Source: Ottowia flava | GTDB taxonomy: Bacteria > Pseudomonadota > Gammaproteobacteria > Burkholderiales > Burkholderiaceae_C | Direction: 5' to 3' | Assembly (NCBI RefSeq): GCF_008017535.1 | Contig: NZ_VRUA01000003.1 | Span: 124,001 to 188,000, forward strand | DNA length: 64,000 nt | Shown here: positions 8,316-16,453 of the stretch, in pieces | Layout: the number at the start of each line of letters is the position of its first letter | How positions within the stretch are numbered: position 1 is the first letter of the stretch | Made by a program: the position numbers and the translations under genes | The notes under the pieces: generated by a model | Databases searched by the model: none | The model's input: only the letters and a program-made list of their open reading frames with translations | What the model was told of the DNA's origin: nothing

Positions 8316-8555
8316 TCAATTATCAGTTGGATCTTTGGTCGTTGGTTTTGATTCAGCTTCTTGCTGTTGAAGCTGTTCATGGGTTTGACGGAAAACCTGC
8401 TGAGCGATAGGAAGGTACTTCTGAATCAACGGTTAATTTCCAGGGAAGCGATTTGCCTTCACATATTCCACAGACTGCAACTTGGCCGCTTCGTCCCCAT
8501 ACTCGTAGTAAATTTGACCGCGTTCTTTCAGAGGGAGCTTTGCAACCGCCTTCAT
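8316..8555 (-). pseudogene. Small unknown protein with an in-frame stop
   Basis: Starts at an ATG overlapping the TGA of the coiled-coil gene (ATGA), so it looks translationally coupled. The first 40 codons (MKAVAKLPLKERGQIYYEYG, then KLQSVEYVKANRFPGN) end at a TAA at 8433-8435. The same frame then stays open for 38 more codons with protein-like content (LIQKYLPIAQQVFRQTHEQ) to a TGA at 8316. Either a 79-residue gene has acquired a nonsense codon or the 40-residue peptide is the real product. I do not recognise the family. Confidence 0.5.
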
Positions 8556-8923
8556 AGCGGGGCGCGCGATGGCACGACACCCAGGAAGGCCTTGAACATC
8601 GCCTCGTACTCTGCGCGCAGGGCTTGTGCCTGCTCTTGTTGCAACTGTAATTGCTGCTTCAACTGCTCGTTCTCTTCCCTCAGTATCTCGTTCTCTGGAA
8701 TCAGTTGCCTATTCTCTGCACCCAGTCGCTCGTTCGCACCGTACAGCCGGTCGATGAGCTGGTTGCGCTCATCAATCACGCCATTGGCGTGTATGGTGTC
8801 TTCATTCCATCCCTGGGTGTAGCCATGCTCACGCCCAACGGCCACGCCATCAGCCATGCCATTGGCGTGGCCGTTGTTGTAGCCGACGGATTCCGCAAGA
8901 TAGCTATTCTCAAAGCGGGACAT
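8552..8923 (-). CDS. Unknown coiled-coil protein
   Basis: 123-aa protein with a good Shine-Dalgarno (GAGGAG) before its ATG. The N-terminal part contains near-repeats of NGHANGMADGVAVG type. From about residue 50 it is a long coiled coil rich in Glu, Gln and Leu (ENEILREENEQLKQQLQLQQ). It follows another unknown gene by 24 bp and is overlapped by the next small ORF, so the three form an operon. Composition is more AT-rich than the core genes. I do not recognise a family; a structural or DNA-bridging role would be a guess. Confidence 0.6.
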   Translation of the reverse strand: MSRFENSYLAESVGYNNGHANGMADGVAVGREHGYTQGWNEDTIHANGVIDERNQLIDRLYGANERLGAENRQLIPENEILREENEQLKQQLQLQQEQAQALRAEYEAMFKAFLGVVPSRAPL

Positions 8924-8947
8924 GTGAATAATCTCCTCAATGCTTGA

Positions 8948-9394
8948 TTATTTTGATACCCAAAGCATTTTTTTGCTCGTCGTATTTTCCAAATCAACAT
9001 CATCGGTTGGATCAATGAATAATTCGGTTCCGAACTCACAACCCCACGCCTTGGTATCTGGATAATTTTGATCCCTGCATTCAAAGATGGCTGTACATCG
9101 TTTGGTTTTAGGCGCTGGTGAGGATGGGCTCAATGGTGGAATCACCACAAAGACCGCCACCTCTTCAAAGTTATTCTGATTCAAAATTTCTGCAGCAATC
9201 CCAACCTTTGTCACCATCAGATGGGTACGCCTCTTGTACACATGGCCGTCGGGCTCCTGGATTGGCTGCGTTCCGATGATGTGCAGAACAAGATGACCGG
9301 CAACTACTTCGGCAATTGGATAATGTCGAATGGGTCGATTTTTCTCTCCGAAGTTAATCATCTGCCGCTCAAAGCGTTGCTCAACCTGAAACAT
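8948..9394 (-). CDS. Unknown protein, first gene of a three-gene operon
   Basis: 148-aa protein if started at the ATG at 9394, which has AAGGA five bases upstream; a TTG at 9436 in the same frame is less likely. It shows no signal peptide, membrane segment or familiar motif. A proline-serine run (PPLSPSSPAPKTK) splits it into two parts, and the end is acidic (IDPTDDVDLENTTSKK). Its neighbours on the same strand are the coiled-coil protein and a small ORF. No function assigned. Confidence 0.55.
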   Translation of the reverse strand: MFQVEQRFERQMINFGEKNRPIRHYPIAEVVAGHLVLHIIGTQPIQEPDGHVYKRRTHLMVTKVGIAAEILNQNNFEEVAVFVVIPPLSPSSPAPKTKRCTAIFECRDQNYPDTKAWGCEFGTELFIDPTDDVDLENTTSKKMLWVSK

Positions 9395-9517
9395 GGACGT
9401 CCTTGATGGTTCTGGGGTAAATACTTTTCCCGCCAATTTTCAAATGCGGTTTGTCATCTAAATATGCGATGTTCGCATATTCAATGTTCGCATGCAACCT
9501 CATGGGCCGAGTTGCCC

Positions 9518-9557
9518 ATGTACAAGACCCTCTACACCCGTGAATACCAGCAGATGC
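9518..9557 (+). pseudogene. 5' part of an XRE gene split by IS66
   Basis: An ATG at 9518 opens a frame coding for MYKTLYTREYQQM, which runs into the left end of the IS66 element. Removing the element and one copy of its 8-bp target duplication joins it in frame to the sequence at 11943, giving a continuous HTH protein. See 11935-12187. Confidence 0.75.
9550..9557. repeat. Target site duplication of IS66, left copy
   Basis: GCAGATGC immediately left of the IS66 terminal repeat, repeated perfectly at 11935-11942. Eight bp is the usual duplication length for IS66. Confidence 0.9.
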
Positions 9558-9608
9558 GTAAGCACGCGGCGAACCCATATTGACGCCGACCGGTGTTGAT
9601 GGCTTCGA

Positions 9609-11150
9609 TCAGGCGCTCTGTTCTGGCCGCCAGCGATGCGGCAGCAACTCGCCGACGCGACTGGCCTTGTGCGTTGGAAGACGTGTCAGCACGTCCTTGA
9701 GGTACTGATAGGGGTCGTGCCCATTCATGCGCGCCGACTGAACGAGACTCATGACAGCCGCTGCACGCTGACCCGCACGCAAGCTTCCAGCGAACAGCCA
9801 GTTGTTGCGCCCAATGGCAATCGGCCGGATCTGATTCTCGATCCAGTTGTTATCCACGGGAAGCTGTCCGTCATCGACGAAGCGCGTCAGCGCCTGCCAC
9901 CTGCGCAAGCTGTAATCGAGCGCCTTGGCTGTCGCCGAATTGCCCGGCACCTTCTGTCGCTGCAATGTCATCCACTGGTGCAACGCATCGATGATGGGTC
10001 TGGTTCTTTGCTGCCGGATGGCTTTGCGTTCATCTGCAGTGGCATCCTTGATCTCTCGCTCGATGTCATAAACCTTGCCAAACTGCGCCAACGCTGTCTC
10101 GGCAATCTGGCTTTTGCCAGCGGCATGCAGATCAAAGAACTTGCGCCGCGCGTGCGCCAGGCAGCCTGCCTCGGTAACGCCTGTCGTCATCAGCGCCTTG
10201 TATCCACTGAAGTCATCGCAGACCAGGCTGCCCGTCCAGTCGCCCAGGAACTGGCGCGCATGCTCGCCCGATCTGGACTCGCAGAAGTCGTAGACCACTG
10301 CTTTCATGTTCTCAAACGCTCCCGGTGCGTAAGCCCACAGGTACGCCCGATGTGTCTTGCCGTTGCCAGGCTTGAGCATGGCCACCGGGGTTTCATCAGC
10401 GTGCAGCACCCGGTGAGTGAGCAGTTCCGCACGCAGAGCGTCCACCAGCGGTTGTAGCCGAACGCCGCAAGTTCCCACCCACTGCGCCAGCGTTGATCGT
10501 GGAATGGCCAGACCAGCCCGGGCGAAGACCGCCTCCTGCCGGTACAAAGGAAGGTGATCGGCGTACTTGGCTACCAGCACCTGCGCCAGCAGGCCTGTGG
10601 TCGGTATGCCCTTGTCGATGATGTGTGGGGCGACAGGCGCCTGGGTGATGGTCTCGCACTGGGCACAGGCCCATTTGCCGCGGATGTGTCGCTCCACGCT
10701 GAAGACACCGGGTTCGTAGTCCAGCTTCTCGGCCACGTCCTCACCGATGCGCAACATCCGGCAGCCGCAGCGGCAGGTGATGGAGTCCGGCTCGTGGCGA
10801 ATCTCGCGCCGTGGGAGGTTCGCAGGCAAAGGCAAGCGTTTCGGTTGCTTCTTGCCTTCCCGTTGCCGGGGCGCCAGTTGCTCGATCTCCAGCGCCACGG
10901 CGGCTAGGTCGGCTTCGATCTCATCTTCGAGCAAGCTGCGTTGCTTGGGTGTGTAGCGCTCCGACTGGGCCGCGAACTTCAGGCGCTTCAAGAGCGCGTT
11001 CTCGTGCGTGAGCTTGTCGATCAGCGCCTGCTTGAACTGCACCTGCTGCGCCAGTTGCCGCACGGCCTGACGCAGTTGCTCGGCGTCGAGTGTTTCGAGG
11101 TCTGGCAGATCGATCACAGGCAGGCATCTTGCCTGCCCGGTGGTCAGCAC
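9609..11150 (-). CDS. tnpC: IS66 transposase TnpC (DDE)
   Basis: 513-aa IS66 transposase. An N-terminal leucine-rich coiled coil (residues about 20-60) is followed by a cysteine-containing segment (CRCGCRML) and the catalytic DDE region: VLHADETPVAML (first Asp), LVCDDFSGYKAL (second Asp), and DNNWIENQIRPIAIGRNNWL (Glu). The length is standard, so the gene is probably intact. It uses a GTG start and is the last of the three IS66 genes. Confidence 0.95.
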   Translation of the reverse strand: MLTTGQARCLPVIDLPDLETLDAEQLRQAVRQLAQQVQFKQALIDKLTHENALLKRLKFAAQSERYTPKQRSLLEDEIEADLAAVALEIEQLAPRQREGKKQPKRLPLPANLPRREIRHEPDSITCRCGCRMLRIGEDVAEKLDYEPGVFSVERHIRGKWACAQCETITQAPVAPHIIDKGIPTTGLLAQVLVAKYADHLPLYRQEAVFARAGLAIPRSTLAQWVGTCGVRLQPLVDALRAELLTHRVLHADETPVAMLKPGNGKTHRAYLWAYAPGAFENMKAVVYDFCESRSGEHARQFLGDWTGSLVCDDFSGYKALMTTGVTEAGCLAHARRKFFDLHAAGKSQIAETALAQFGKVYDIEREIKDATADERKAIRQQRTRPIIDALHQWMTLQRQKVPGNSATAKALDYSLRRWQALTRFVDDGQLPVDNNWIENQIRPIAIGRNNWLFAGSLRAGQRAAAVMSLVQSARMNGHDPYQYLKDVLTRLPTHKASRVGELLPHRWRPEQSA

Positions 11151-11175
11151 GCCATCGGGAGATGCCGCAATTGAT

Positions 11176-11508
11176 CTACAGCACGGTGATCACGCCAGCT
11201 TCGCCGATACGCTGCCAGGGTAGGCCCAGCGCCAGGGCGTCGAGTTGCTCGCGTTGCAGAGTCAGGGCGCCGCTCAACTCTCGCGGCCAGGCAAACTTGC
11301 CGCTGTTCAGCCGGCGTGCGGCCAGCCACACGCCGATGCCATCGTGCACCAGCACCTTCATGCGGTTGGCCCGCTTGTTGGCAAACAGATACGCATGGTG
11401 CGGACGGGCGGCGCCAAAGACCTGGACCACGCGCGCCAGTGCCGTGTCGGTGCCGGCGCGCATGTCCAAGGGCTCGACCGACAGCCAGATGGCGTCGATG
11501 CGGATCAC
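11176..11508 (-). CDS. tnpB: IS66 accessory protein TnpB
   Basis: 110-aa IS66 Orf2 protein with the family core PLDMRAGTDTALARV, HHAYLFANKRANRMKVLVHD and GIGVWLAARRLNSGKFAWP. It is required with TnpA and TnpC for transposition in characterised IS66 elements; its biochemical role is not settled. It overlaps the end of tnpA by 4 bp. Confidence 0.93.
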   Translation of the reverse strand: MIRIDAIWLSVEPLDMRAGTDTALARVVQVFGAARPHHAYLFANKRANRMKVLVHDGIGVWLAARRLNSGKFAWPRELSGALTLQREQLDALALGLPWQRIGEAGVITVL

Positions 11509-11867
11509 CGCAGCAGCTCGCGCAACCAGGCGGCAAGGCCAGCCGTGTCAGTCATAGGCCAGTTCAGCTTGAGCGTCAACGGGCCACGGCGCAGCTCCAG
11601 GTCGATCTGCCGCTCTGGTGCGGGCGGATAACTCTCTGCGGCCACGGTTACCGGCACGAACGAAGGTGCGGGCAGCACCAGCGCATTTGTCTCGCGCGCG
11701 AGTTTGCGCCAACCGTGCACGATGTTGGCGTTGATGCCGTGGGCCATCGCAACCTTGGCCACCGATGCGCCCGGCTGTGCGCATTCGAGCAGGATCTGCT
11801 CTTTCAACTCGGCGCTGTAGTGCCTCCTGCGCCTTCTGACCATCTCCGTTGCCATCGTGTCCAGCAT
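11505..11867 (-). CDS. tnpA: IS66 accessory protein TnpA
   Basis: 120-aa IS66 Orf1 with an HTH of IS3/IS911 OrfA type near the N-terminus (HYSAELKEQILLECAQPGAS then VAKVAMAHGINANIVHGWRK). It is the promoter-proximal gene of the element, starting 67 bp inside the right terminal repeat. Likely a DNA-binding component. Confidence 0.92.
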   Translation of the reverse strand: MLDTMATEMVRRRRRHYSAELKEQILLECAQPGASVAKVAMAHGINANIVHGWRKLARETNALVLPAPSFVPVTVAAESYPPAPERQIDLELRRGPLTLKLNWPMTDTAGLAAWLRELLR

Positions 11868-11934
11868 CTCCTAACTGGACAGCATCGTTACCGCCTACAG
11901 CCGCAGACTCAAGATGGGTTCGCCGCGCGCTTAC

Positions 11935-11942
11935 GCAGATGC
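11935..11942. repeat. Target site duplication of IS66, right copy
   Basis: GCAGATGC directly after the right terminal repeat, identical to 9550-9557. Confidence 0.9.
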
Positions 11943-12187
11943 TTGCCCTGCTGCGTGCCAAACGCACAGATGCCCAAGTCAGCCAGGTGGAGCTGGCGCG
12001 CCGCCTAGAGTGGACGCAGGCGGACGTGAGCAAGTGCGAGACGGGGGTTCGTAGGCTGGACGTGATCGAGCTGCGCATCTGGCTCAAGGCGCTGGGCTAT
12101 GAGCTGGCGGACTTTGTGCAGGCTCTGGACAACAGCGTACCCCTACTACCAGATCAGGCCCGGAACTCGCCCGCTGCCGCTCAGTAA
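11935..12187 (+). pseudogene. 3' part of an XRE-type HTH gene split by IS66
   Basis: From the duplicated target site the frame reads QMLALLRAKRTDAQVSQVEL, then ARRLEWTQADVSKCETG, a Cro/C1 helix-turn-helix, followed by LRIWLKALGYELADFVQALD. Joined to 9518-9557 it makes a protein of about 96 aa starting MYKTLYTREYQQMLALL, a normal length for small XRE regulators. An in-frame start inside the IS end (11849) could make a chimera, but the native promoter is on the far side of the element. Confidence 0.8.
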
Positions 12188-12392
12188 GTCACCTGCGCAT
12201 AGCCCACGACATCGAGAACAGCAGAGAGCACCCCGACAGGTTGTTGCAGGCTTGTCGGAGCCCGCTTGTGACTCAAACGTCCGGATGCGTCGCCAGCCGC
12301 CGACGCCCGAGGGCCGTCAGTCGGTATCGCTGCAGACGGCTGCGAGGCTTGACGAACAATTCGATGGCAGTGGATGGAAAGGGGTGGATTCG

Positions 12393-12410
12393 TTCGTACT
12401 GAGGTACGAA
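12393..12410 (-). terminator. Hairpin after the defence operon
   Basis: TTCGTAC and GTACGAA form a perfect 7-bp stem with a TGAG loop, five bases past the stop of the HerA gene. There is no T-run, so it is at best a weak or Rho-assisted terminator, or an mRNA-stabilising end. Confidence 0.35.
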
Positions 12411-12414
12411 TACG

Positions 12415-14208
12415 CTATTGCTCATGGTTGCGTGATTGGCGCCGCATGTTTTCAACTGCGGCAGCCAGATCGACCTCCGCTTTGGGTTGGGCCCAGCGCG
12501 CCCAGAACGGAATCGTCGCGCTGCGTGGCTCGTATTTGGGCTTCGACATCTTTATTCGAGTGGGCAGCAAGGTGGCGTCGCCAACCACTACGGCTTCGCC
12601 AACATCAAGCGTGGGCAACACTTCCATCAGCCCTTCAAGGCTTTCCGGCAAGAGCTGCTTCACAACCGACTGATCGGTCTTGTTGGCAAGACGCAAGCTG
12701 ATGATGTTGCTGCACTGGCTGAGAATGGTTGTGCTGACGTCCGAGGGGCGCTGGCTGACCACCATCAGGCCCACACCGTACTTTCGCCCTTCTTTGGCGA
12801 TGCGTTCGTAGTTCTCCAAGGCCCGCTTTTCCAGCGGGCCGGTCGATGCCGCACTGCTGGGCAAGTACAAATGAGCTTCGTCGCAAACGATCACGATGGG
12901 ATGCCGCGCATCGCCGTCTTCACCCGGACTGCTCCAGAACTGAATCTGGTAGATCAAACGCCCGACCAAGCCCACCACGACCGGAAGAATGTCGGAAGGC
13001 ACCTCGGAAAAGTCAATGATCTTGATGCCGGAGTTAATACCGCCCTGTACGTTACCCGTGCCGAGCAGCTTGTTCGCCAGTACGTGCAATGCCTCATAAG
13101 CCTCGTATTCCTCTGGCGCTTGATACATGAACGCATAGCGACGGTCGTTCATCTTGGTCTTCAAGCGAATGAGGAAACGCGAGAGCTTGCCGTTCAACGG
13201 CCCTTTTTCCGTTTTCGGCTGTCCCTTACGAGGGCCGCTCGCATACGTTTCCCCGGTGTCGATCGCTTCGTCGTTCTTATCGTCTAGCGATTTAACAAGG
13301 TCGTCAAGTCGATAGGGTACGGGCGTATCGACCGTAAATCCTTCCAGCAATTCTGGCTTGCCAAGCGTGGAAATAGCGGCGCGCTTCATCTCAATGACCG
13401 AATCCATCAGCGCAAGCGATTGATTTGGCGCGTTGTCTCCCGATCGATCCACAAACACTGACTGCATCTCATCGTAGGTTAGCAGCCAGAAGGGCAAAAA
13501 GATCGCGCTGTCGTTCTTGGCCTTGATGTCACCAATACCTGCAATATGGTAATGCGAAGCGAATTTCATGCTCGAATATTCACCATGCAGATCATGCACG
13601 ACGATGTTCGCGTGTGGCAACTGCGCGGACTGCTCCAGGATGGAGGCCACCGTGAAGGATTTTCCAGACCCTGTGCTACCCAGCAGAGCTGCGTGCTTCT
13701 GGAACAGCTTATCTCCGTCGATGTAGGCGCTGGCCTTCCCGTCCAGCGTATAGGTTCCAACTTTAAGTGGAACTACTGCATCTGTCTTGGAAGATGCGCT
13801 CAAGATACCCATGAAATCTTCGAGGGACTTCTCCTCGATTGGGAACACTAGCCGATTGATTTCTGGCAGGCTGAAAACGGCACGAGTGAAGGTGTTCTTA
13901 CGCTGCCCGTCACGAGCGCGGTATGTACCGACCAGACTGATCGATACGCCGTTTTCTTCTTGTGGTAAGCCAGACAGATCGGCGGGTTCATCTCCTACTG
14001 CGAACGACGGCAATTCGACAGGATGTCGCCAAACCCGATCGATGATGCCAATCAGCCATTCGTCTCCCATCGACTGGATGGCGACCAAGCGACCAACGCG
14101 CGCCTTTTGCAAGCGCTGCCCGTCAGTTACTCGCACGGTGATTCGAGAGGTTTCGACGCTGCGAACTTCGCCTAGTGACTGTTCTTCAGTGAAATTGAAA
14201 ATACTCAT
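12415..14208 (-). CDS. herA: HerA-type ATPase of a SIR2-HerA defence module
   Basis: 597-aa FtsK/HerA-family ATPase. An N-terminal HAS-barrel-like region (EQSLGEVRSVETSRITVRV) precedes the Walker A GSTGSGKS at residues 177-184 and Walker B IVIVCDEAHLYLP at about 440. An arginine-finger region follows (VVSQRPSDVSTTILSQCSN). HerA ATPases form hexamers; with an adjacent SIR2 protein they form a known anti-phage system in which the complex depletes NAD+. The SIR2 gene is 7 bp upstream. It is the last gene of the operon that starts with hsdR. Confidence 0.9.
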   Translation of the reverse strand: MSIFNFTEEQSLGEVRSVETSRITVRVTDGQRLQKARVGRLVAIQSMGDEWLIGIIDRVWRHPVELPSFAVGDEPADLSGLPQEENGVSISLVGTYRARDGQRKNTFTRAVFSLPEINRLVFPIEEKSLEDFMGILSASSKTDAVVPLKVGTYTLDGKASAYIDGDKLFQKHAALLGSTGSGKSFTVASILEQSAQLPHANIVVHDLHGEYSSMKFASHYHIAGIGDIKAKNDSAIFLPFWLLTYDEMQSVFVDRSGDNAPNQSLALMDSVIEMKRAAISTLGKPELLEGFTVDTPVPYRLDDLVKSLDDKNDEAIDTGETYASGPRKGQPKTEKGPLNGKLSRFLIRLKTKMNDRRYAFMYQAPEEYEAYEALHVLANKLLGTGNVQGGINSGIKIIDFSEVPSDILPVVVGLVGRLIYQIQFWSSPGEDGDARHPIVIVCDEAHLYLPSSAASTGPLEKRALENYERIAKEGRKYGVGLMVVSQRPSDVSTTILSQCSNIISLRLANKTDQSVVKQLLPESLEGLMEVLPTLDVGEAVVVGDATLLPTRIKMSKPKYEPRSATIPFWARWAQPKAEVDLAAAVENMRRQSRNHEQ

Positions 14209-14215
14209 CGTTGTC

Positions 14216-15292
14216 TCATTCCAAGAATTTTTTCAAGAAGTCATCGAGCTGCCAGAGCGGCTCCGGTGATTGCAGGGTATTTCCGTTCCAGTGACATACC
14301 GCCCCATCTCCAGACTTGAACACTGCAATCACATGCGCGTGGTCGCGGAGTAGTTGGTCGATGTTTGGAGTCGCATCGCGGGTCACGATGATGACGGGCA
14401 TTCCTGCCGCTAAGCGGCGCTTGATGACCCCCTGCAAGTGATCATCATTGAAACCGAAGCCGAGGCACAACAAGGCTTCAGCCTTCAAGAGCACATCATT
14501 CATCTCGCTGCGCATCGCGTCGAACAACGTGTTGACCATTGCATCCTGATACTTGGATGGGCCGGGTACAACAATGGCTCGCCCGACCGCAGAAACGTCA
14601 TTGAGGACTTCCACTGGCCCATCGTTGGTTGTCAGCCAACTGATTGATCCATGTGGCTTGTACAGGCGTACGGTTTTGCAGAGACGGTGGTCGAGTTGCT
14701 GCTGGCGTTTTTCAGCCACCAGGACACGGCTGTATTGCGCCTGGAATAGCGGATGGGGACGCGGCTTGCGCCGACGGAACCCCGTGAACCCCGTGTCCAG
14801 GGGGAGCTCTGCCAGATCGCAGAACAACTCCAACAAGGTGTCGTAATTAGTCGTAATGACGTGGATACTTTCTGCGTTTTGAGGCGACCCACTGAACAAG
14901 CGATGTAGAAGGCGCGATGGCGCGTGGCCGCCTGTGGCTCCCGCGCCAAGAATTTTTGCCTCAGCAGCAATGACGCTCTCAAGTATCAGCTTCGCCGTGG
15001 TTGCACGTATCGCCGACACGATTTCTTCCGATTCTGGTATGCCAAGCGGAATGCGACTCAGACCCGCCTCCAGGTTTTTCTTTACCGCTTCGACCGACTG
15101 TGCCCAAACATTCCGTGCGCCATGGGACGTCAAAGCATCATGCACGGCGGTGGCCAAGTGCTCAGCCAAGATGCCCATGCCGGGCAGGCCATAGCCACAG
15201 GAAAAGCCTGACCCAACGAGCAGCACCGGCGTTTTACGGAAAATTTCTTGGATGTCTGCGAGGAAATCGTCTGGCAATTCGGCGGCTGTCAT
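14216..15292 (-). CDS. SIR2-domain protein (NADase effector) of SIR2-HerA
   Basis: 358-aa SIR2-like protein. NAD-binding motifs are LLVGSGFSCGYGLP at about residues 24-37, TTNYDTLLEL around 147 with the conserved Asn, and YKPHGSISW around 210 with the catalytic His. A final CLGFGFNDDHL segment closes the fold. Such proteins hydrolyse NAD+ on phage infection and are paired with HerA. It starts 6 bp after hsdS ends, so SIR2-HerA is co-transcribed with the restriction-modification genes. Pairing with HerA is clear; activity is inferred. Confidence 0.87.
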   Translation of the reverse strand: MTAAELPDDFLADIQEIFRKTPVLLVGSGFSCGYGLPGMGILAEHLATAVHDALTSHGARNVWAQSVEAVKKNLEAGLSRIPLGIPESEEIVSAIRATTAKLILESVIAAEAKILGAGATGGHAPSRLLHRLFSGSPQNAESIHVITTNYDTLLELFCDLAELPLDTGFTGFRRRKPRPHPLFQAQYSRVLVAEKRQQQLDHRLCKTVRLYKPHGSISWLTTNDGPVEVLNDVSAVGRAIVVPGPSKYQDAMVNTLFDAMRSEMNDVLLKAEALLCLGFGFNDDHLQGVIKRRLAAGMPVIIVTRDATPNIDQLLRDHAHVIAVFKSGDGAVCHWNGNTLQSPEPLWQLDDFLKKFLE

Positions 15293-15298
15293 AACGGT

Positions 15299-16453
15299 TC
15301 AGTCGCCTCCAGCAAACACCCGCTCCAACGTCGCGGGCAGCAGGGCTGCGTTGGCAGCGCGAAGTTCGGCGTGTTGGACTCTGAGGGCTGCGACTTCGGC
15401 TTGCAGGCGGTCGAAGGATTGCTGGACGGGTAGTGGAGGCACGGGGACTCTAATCGCCTCCAGATTGGTGGCAACCAGAGTGCGGTTGCGCGCGGCGGTA
15501 CCGGGAGAGGCCGCATAGACTTTGGCAAACCCTTCTTCCGTCCTGAAGTAGTAGGCCAGAAACCCTGGAACAGCCTTCGTCCGGTCTGCGACACAGGTCA
15601 GCATTCTGTGGTTGCCGACACAGCCTTGATCTTCCGATTTGGCGAGAGCAATGGCCTGTTCCCAGGCCATGATGTTGCTGAAGATCAGATCACCTTCTTC
15701 CACGCGAAACATCTTTTGCCATGTGAACTCCGAGCCTGCGACCGTGCGGCGATGGAACGTGCCTTTGTAGAAGCTCCGCACACCCAGTTCGGTGTAGCTG
15801 GCTTCCAGATCGATGGCCACGTCACGCCGTATCAGTGGCGCCACTTCTGCCATGGCACGCAGCGGAGCGTTAGCAATGGCATCGCGAAAGCGCAGTGCCA
15901 GCAAGTGCTCGGCGTCGCGCTCGGCGGCATCCAGATGCGCTTCGACCTGCCGGGTTTTCTCGGCCAGTGCGTCGATACGGGCGACGATGGATTGCTGTTC
16001 GGCGAGGGGCGGGAGTGGGATTTCGATTACCCCCAACTTCTCCACGCCCAAGGTTCGATTGCGCCCTGCGCCACCGGGTGATGCTTTCAACACCTGCTCA
16101 CGACCTTCTGGAGCTGTGGTCAGGTACAGCTTCAGGAAAGTGGCATTTGCTCTTGTCGGATCGACTACACAGGTCATGAACCGGTGCGATCCAAAGCGCC
16201 CAGTGTCAATGGATGAAGCGACGGCAATGGCCCCCTCCCAAGCGAATACATTGGAGAAAACCAAATCACCGGGCTCAATTCGGAACAATCGTTTGTTTCC
16301 GGCATCCGCCCCTGACAGCGCCAGCTTGTGGAAAGTCCCTCGGCCGAATGACCGAATACCAAGCTCTGGGTATGCCTGATCATGGTGAATTTCCACTGGT
16401 CTCCGAACAAGCGGCGCAATGTCTGCCAAGGCAACTTTAGGCCACGTCTTCAT
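15299..16453 (-). CDS. hsdS: Type I restriction-modification specificity subunit
   Basis: 384-aa HsdS with two target recognition domains, each followed by a conserved helix (PLPPLAEQQSIVARID; PVPPLPVQQSFDRLQ). The two TRDs clearly resemble each other: PLVRRPVEI/PLIRRDVAI, ELGIRSFGRGTFH/ELGVRSFYKGTFH, EPGDLVFSN/EEGDLIFSN, GSHRFMTCV/GNHRMLTCV. This implies both halves bind similar half-sites. It overlaps the end of the DUF1016 gene (ATGA). It determines the DNA target for HsdM and HsdR. Confidence 0.93.
   Translation of the reverse strand: MKTWPKVALADIAPLVRRPVEIHHDQAYPELGIRSFGRGTFHKLALSGADAGNKRLFRIEPGDLVFSNVFAWEGAIAVASSIDTGRFGSHRFMTCVVDPTRANATFLKLYLTTAPEGREQVLKASPGGAGRNRTLGVEKLGVIEIPLPPLAEQQSIVARIDALAEKTRQVEAHLDAAERDAEHLLALRFRDAIANAPLRAMAEVAPLIRRDVAIDLEASYTELGVRSFYKGTFHRRTVAGSEFTWQKMFRVEEGDLIFSNIMAWEQAIALAKSEDQGCVGNHRMLTCVADRTKAVPGFLAYYFRTEEGFAKVYAASPGTAARNRTLVATNLEAIRVPVPPLPVQQSFDRLQAEVAALRVQHAELRAANAALLPATLERVFAGGD

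Larger units (their letters stand above)
9558..11934 (-). mobile_element. Complete IS66-family insertion sequence
   Basis: 2377-bp element with tnpA, tnpB and tnpC all read leftward. The terminal inverted repeats begin GTAAGCACGCGGCGAACCCA on the left and GTAAGCGCGCGGCGAACCCA on the right (read inward); the first 26 bases match at 24 positions. It is flanked by perfect 8-bp duplications GCAGATGC. All three genes are open, so it may be active. It interrupts a small XRE-type gene. Boundaries are directly visible. Confidence 0.95.

Noticed and set aside
8144-8410. 88-codon plus-strand ORF through the phased repeats
   Set aside because: Its middle is the translated tandem repeat, there is no ribosome binding site, and the better coding signal there is on the minus strand.
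4216-9500. Search for a duplicate of the tRNA-Pro 3' end as left attachment site
   Set aside because: I found no stretch resembling the last 20 or more bases of the tRNA gene in this part of the window.
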